Part shown: positions 48,201 to 48,982 of the stretch, piece after piece | How the letters are laid out: each line of letters begins with the position of its first letter | Position numbering within the stretch: position 1 is the stretch's first letter | NCBI GenBank assembly: GCA_030446505.1 | Contig: JAUJND010000026.1 | Location: forward strand, 1-48,982 | Source of the DNA: Chroococcidiopsidaceae cyanobacterium YX2bin18 | Lineage (GTDB): Bacteria > Cyanobacteriota > Cyanobacteriia > Cyanobacteriales > Chroococcidiopsidaceae | Direction of reading: 5' to 3' | Length of the DNA stretch: 48,982 bases | The notes under the pieces: model-generated | What the model was told of the DNA's origin: nothing | Database searches by the model: none | The model's input: only the letters and a program-made list of their open reading frames with translations | Made by a program: the position numbers and the translations under genes

Positions 48201-48823
48201 TCTGGTAACTGTGTTTCTTGGTTGGAGAGGAATTGGATTAGTTCTGCCAATATATCTTTAATAAGTGGAGCATTACGCAATGAGCGCCAGATTAGGTACT
48301 CAAACTGATCTTGAAGTTGTTCTGCAATGCTTACAGATAAAGCAGTTTTGCCAATTCCTCCTATACCCAATAGTGCTACAAGGCGGCAGGAGTCTCTTAC
48401 AATCCATTGCTCTAGTATGGCTAGTTCTTGGCTACGCCCATAGAAAACAGCAACATCAACTGCTTCTCCCCAGTCTTGGTGCTGAACAGTACTCGCTTCT
48501 CTATTCTGAAGATTCCTTGGATCTGATGCAGCCAATCCTGAAATTTGTCGCGCTTTTTGCCTAAAAACAGTGTGTAAATTACTCTTGTTAACCTTCACGC
48601 CAAGCGCTTTTGAAAGTAACCGCCACACTTGAAAGCCGACAAACTTTAAGTAATCAGCATCATAACTAGAGTTTTCTGCCATCTCTGCATAAGTTTTTCC
48701 TTGCCACGTTTGGCGGAACACGAACTCTTGAACATCAGTTAAGCCCCCTTGTTTAAGAACTGTGTATAAAATGCTTAATGCTTCTTCAAAATCCATTGCT
48801 GTAAAAGTCGATAGATACACCAC
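45152..48823 (-). CDS. NB-ARC/WD40-repeat STAND protein
   Basis: A 1223-residue signal-transduction ATPase. Residues about 9-95 form a helical domain (MDFEEALSILYTVLKQGGLT, TWQGKTYAEMAENSSYDADY) like the N-terminal module of vWA-MoxR-associated proteins, then NB-ARC with Walker A LLGIGGIGKTALS, Walker B CLLVLDNFETVL and sensor LLLTSREKPEGV. A helical arm and a short pentapeptide-like stretch (LQDVNLHKVNFAHADLKKCV) follow, then fourteen WD40 repeats with IKLWDVSTGECLKTLQGH-like units. In known STAND proteins the propeller senses a ligand and ATP-driven oligomerisation switches on an effector; relatives serve in immunity, cell death or regulation. No toxic effector domain is visible, so the output is unknown. 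The frame is intact. Confidence 0.88.
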   Translation of the reverse strand: MVYLSTFTAMDFEEALSILYTVLKQGGLTDVQEFVFRQTWQGKTYAEMAENSSYDADYLKFVGFQVWRLLSKALGVKVNKSNLHTVFRQKARQISGLAASDPRNLQNREASTVQHQDWGEAVDVAVFYGRSQELAILEQWIVRDSCRLVALLGIGGIGKTALSVSIAEQLQDQFEYLIWRSLRNAPLIKDILAELIQFLSNQETQLPETIDGRISLLINCLRSSRCLLVLDNFETVLQSGKYTGYYREGYQGYGQLLRRVGEAHHQSCLLLTSREKPEGVALLEVEDSPVHSLEVTGLQESEADEIIKAKNLIGSTEERRKLIDCYRGNPLALKIASTSIQHLFENNISKFLGQSTTLFKSINVILEQQLSRLSASEEQIMYWLAINREPVSYLEVQEDILPRISNQKLLTALESLKWRSLIEQTQAGFTQQPVVMEYMTEQLIEQVCQEIISEALQLFLRYALLKAEAKDYIRESQSRMIVEPILDRLRATYTQEELEKKLNRILLKLREDCSVPGYGSGNIINLLRQLRVNLTGYDFSYLKVCQAYLQDVNLHKVNFAHADLKKCVFAKTFGGIVSVAFSPDGQILATSDTNGEIQVWKVSNGTQLFICKGHNSWVWFVAFSPNNQLLASCSQDHTIKLWDVSTGECLKTLQGHTSIVTCIAFSPNGNTLASSSEDQTIKLWDIYTGECTATLQGHINCVWAVNFSPDGQTLVSGAEDQQLKFWDISTGECRQTWQAHPKWIKSVAFSPDGKMLASGSFDSCVKLWDVSTGQCLKTLQGHSSSVVSISFNPDGQMLASGSYDSCVKLWDVSTGQCLKTLQGHTNRVWSVAFSPNNQILASGGDDHAAKLWEVSTGQCFKTLQGHSNSIYSIALSPDKILASSNEDQTIKLWDISTTLKTETSSCVADFAAQPLRTLRGHSNRVFCVTFSPDGQTLASCSGDRTIKLWNPITGQELKTLYGHGSWVWSVAFSPDGQILASSSYDHTVKLWDVNTGDCLKTLQGHTSSVLAIAFSPNGQILASGGYEQTIKLWDVTTGECRKTLHAHTNRVWSVAFSPDGHLVSGGDDHTVKLWNITTGECLKTLLGHASQVLSTLFSSDSGIISSSADNTIKLWDVCTEKCLSLQGHSNWVWSVTLSPDKQTLISGSQDETIKFWDVKTGKCLKTLRVPRPYEGLNITGTTSLNQATVATLKALGAVVNPFDSLQANYPSLQSASLQLEQNS

Positions 48824-48982
48824 TGTAATACTTATCAGTCCTTTCTTTACCGTTTATGCAAGAAGTCTGCAAAACTTGCGCATTTATCACTACATATCTT
48901 TTTAGTTTCACTACATCTGGCAAAATATCAGTTTTTAAAGATTGGTTAAACATCCTTGGTTAGGGAATGTGTCTAAAGTGCT
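48824..48982. other. Region upstream of the STAND gene, to the window edge
   Basis: About 160 bases without a coding frame that I can support. They probably include the STAND gene promoter. The ATG at 48823 (MVYLSTFTAMDFEE) is used; an ATG nine codons in, before DFEEAL, is an equally possible start. Confidence 0.4.

Overview
The window is chromosomal DNA from a cyanobacterium. The evidence is an intact psaA-psaB photosystem I operon, a cyanobacterial-type carotenoid C-3',4' desaturase, glycyl-tRNA synthetase in its separate beta-chain form, very frequent GCGATCGC (HIP1) octamers, and 7-8 bp short tandem repeats of the kind common in filamentous and Chroococcidiopsis-like cyanobacteria. I cannot fix the genus from sequence alone. 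No tRNA, rRNA, CRISPR array, prophage or intact insertion sequence was seen.

Layout. 1-3.5 kb: the 5' part of murF (minus strand), a 122-residue unknown, a 45-residue single-membrane-span ORF, a histone-deacetylase-like hydrolase and a small unknown. 3.7-7.9 kb: gyrA, then lnt overlapping its end. 8.2-13 kb: cheR, an alpha/beta hydrolase-purT pair on the minus strand, a THUMP-type 23S rRNA methyltransferase and a convergent pentapeptide-repeat gene. 13.4-19.5 kb, all minus strand: a ferric-reductase-like membrane protein, a small unknown, glyS, a thioredoxin/NHL protein and a secreted protein. 19.7-21.2 kb: a proline-rich lipoprotein (minus). 21.9-26.4 kb: psaA and psaB, with a hairpin between them and a strong terminator after them. 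26.6-27.8 kb: a half-size MFS transporter and a broken SET-domain gene (minus). 28.4-33.3 kb: a Tat-exported flavin amine oxidase and a CHASE4/HAMP/GAF/GGDEF/EAL receptor (plus). 33.3-35.5 kb: tex (minus). 35.5-37.8 kb: a decay zone with a DUF4385 pseudogene, remnants of ureA and ureD, and two MITE-like elements. 37.9-40.8 kb: a membrane protein followed by a membrane-anchored Hsp70/actin-fold ATPase. 40.9-43.5 kb (minus): a radical SAM gene overlapping a coiled-coil/methyltransferase gene. 43.7-48.8 kb: crtD, converging on and overlapping a large NB-ARC/WD40 STAND protein.

Reading-frame damage is a theme. At least eleven genes carry frameshifts or in-frame stops, most of them at short homopolymers. 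They include gyrA and glyS, which should be essential, so part of this is probably base-level sequence error. The urease remnant is different: many lesions, two Gln-to-stop changes and no ureB or ureC next to it. I read that locus as genuine gene loss. The two least-explained gene sets are the Hsp70-like ATPase with its membrane partner, and the radical SAM/coiled-coil methyltransferase pair.
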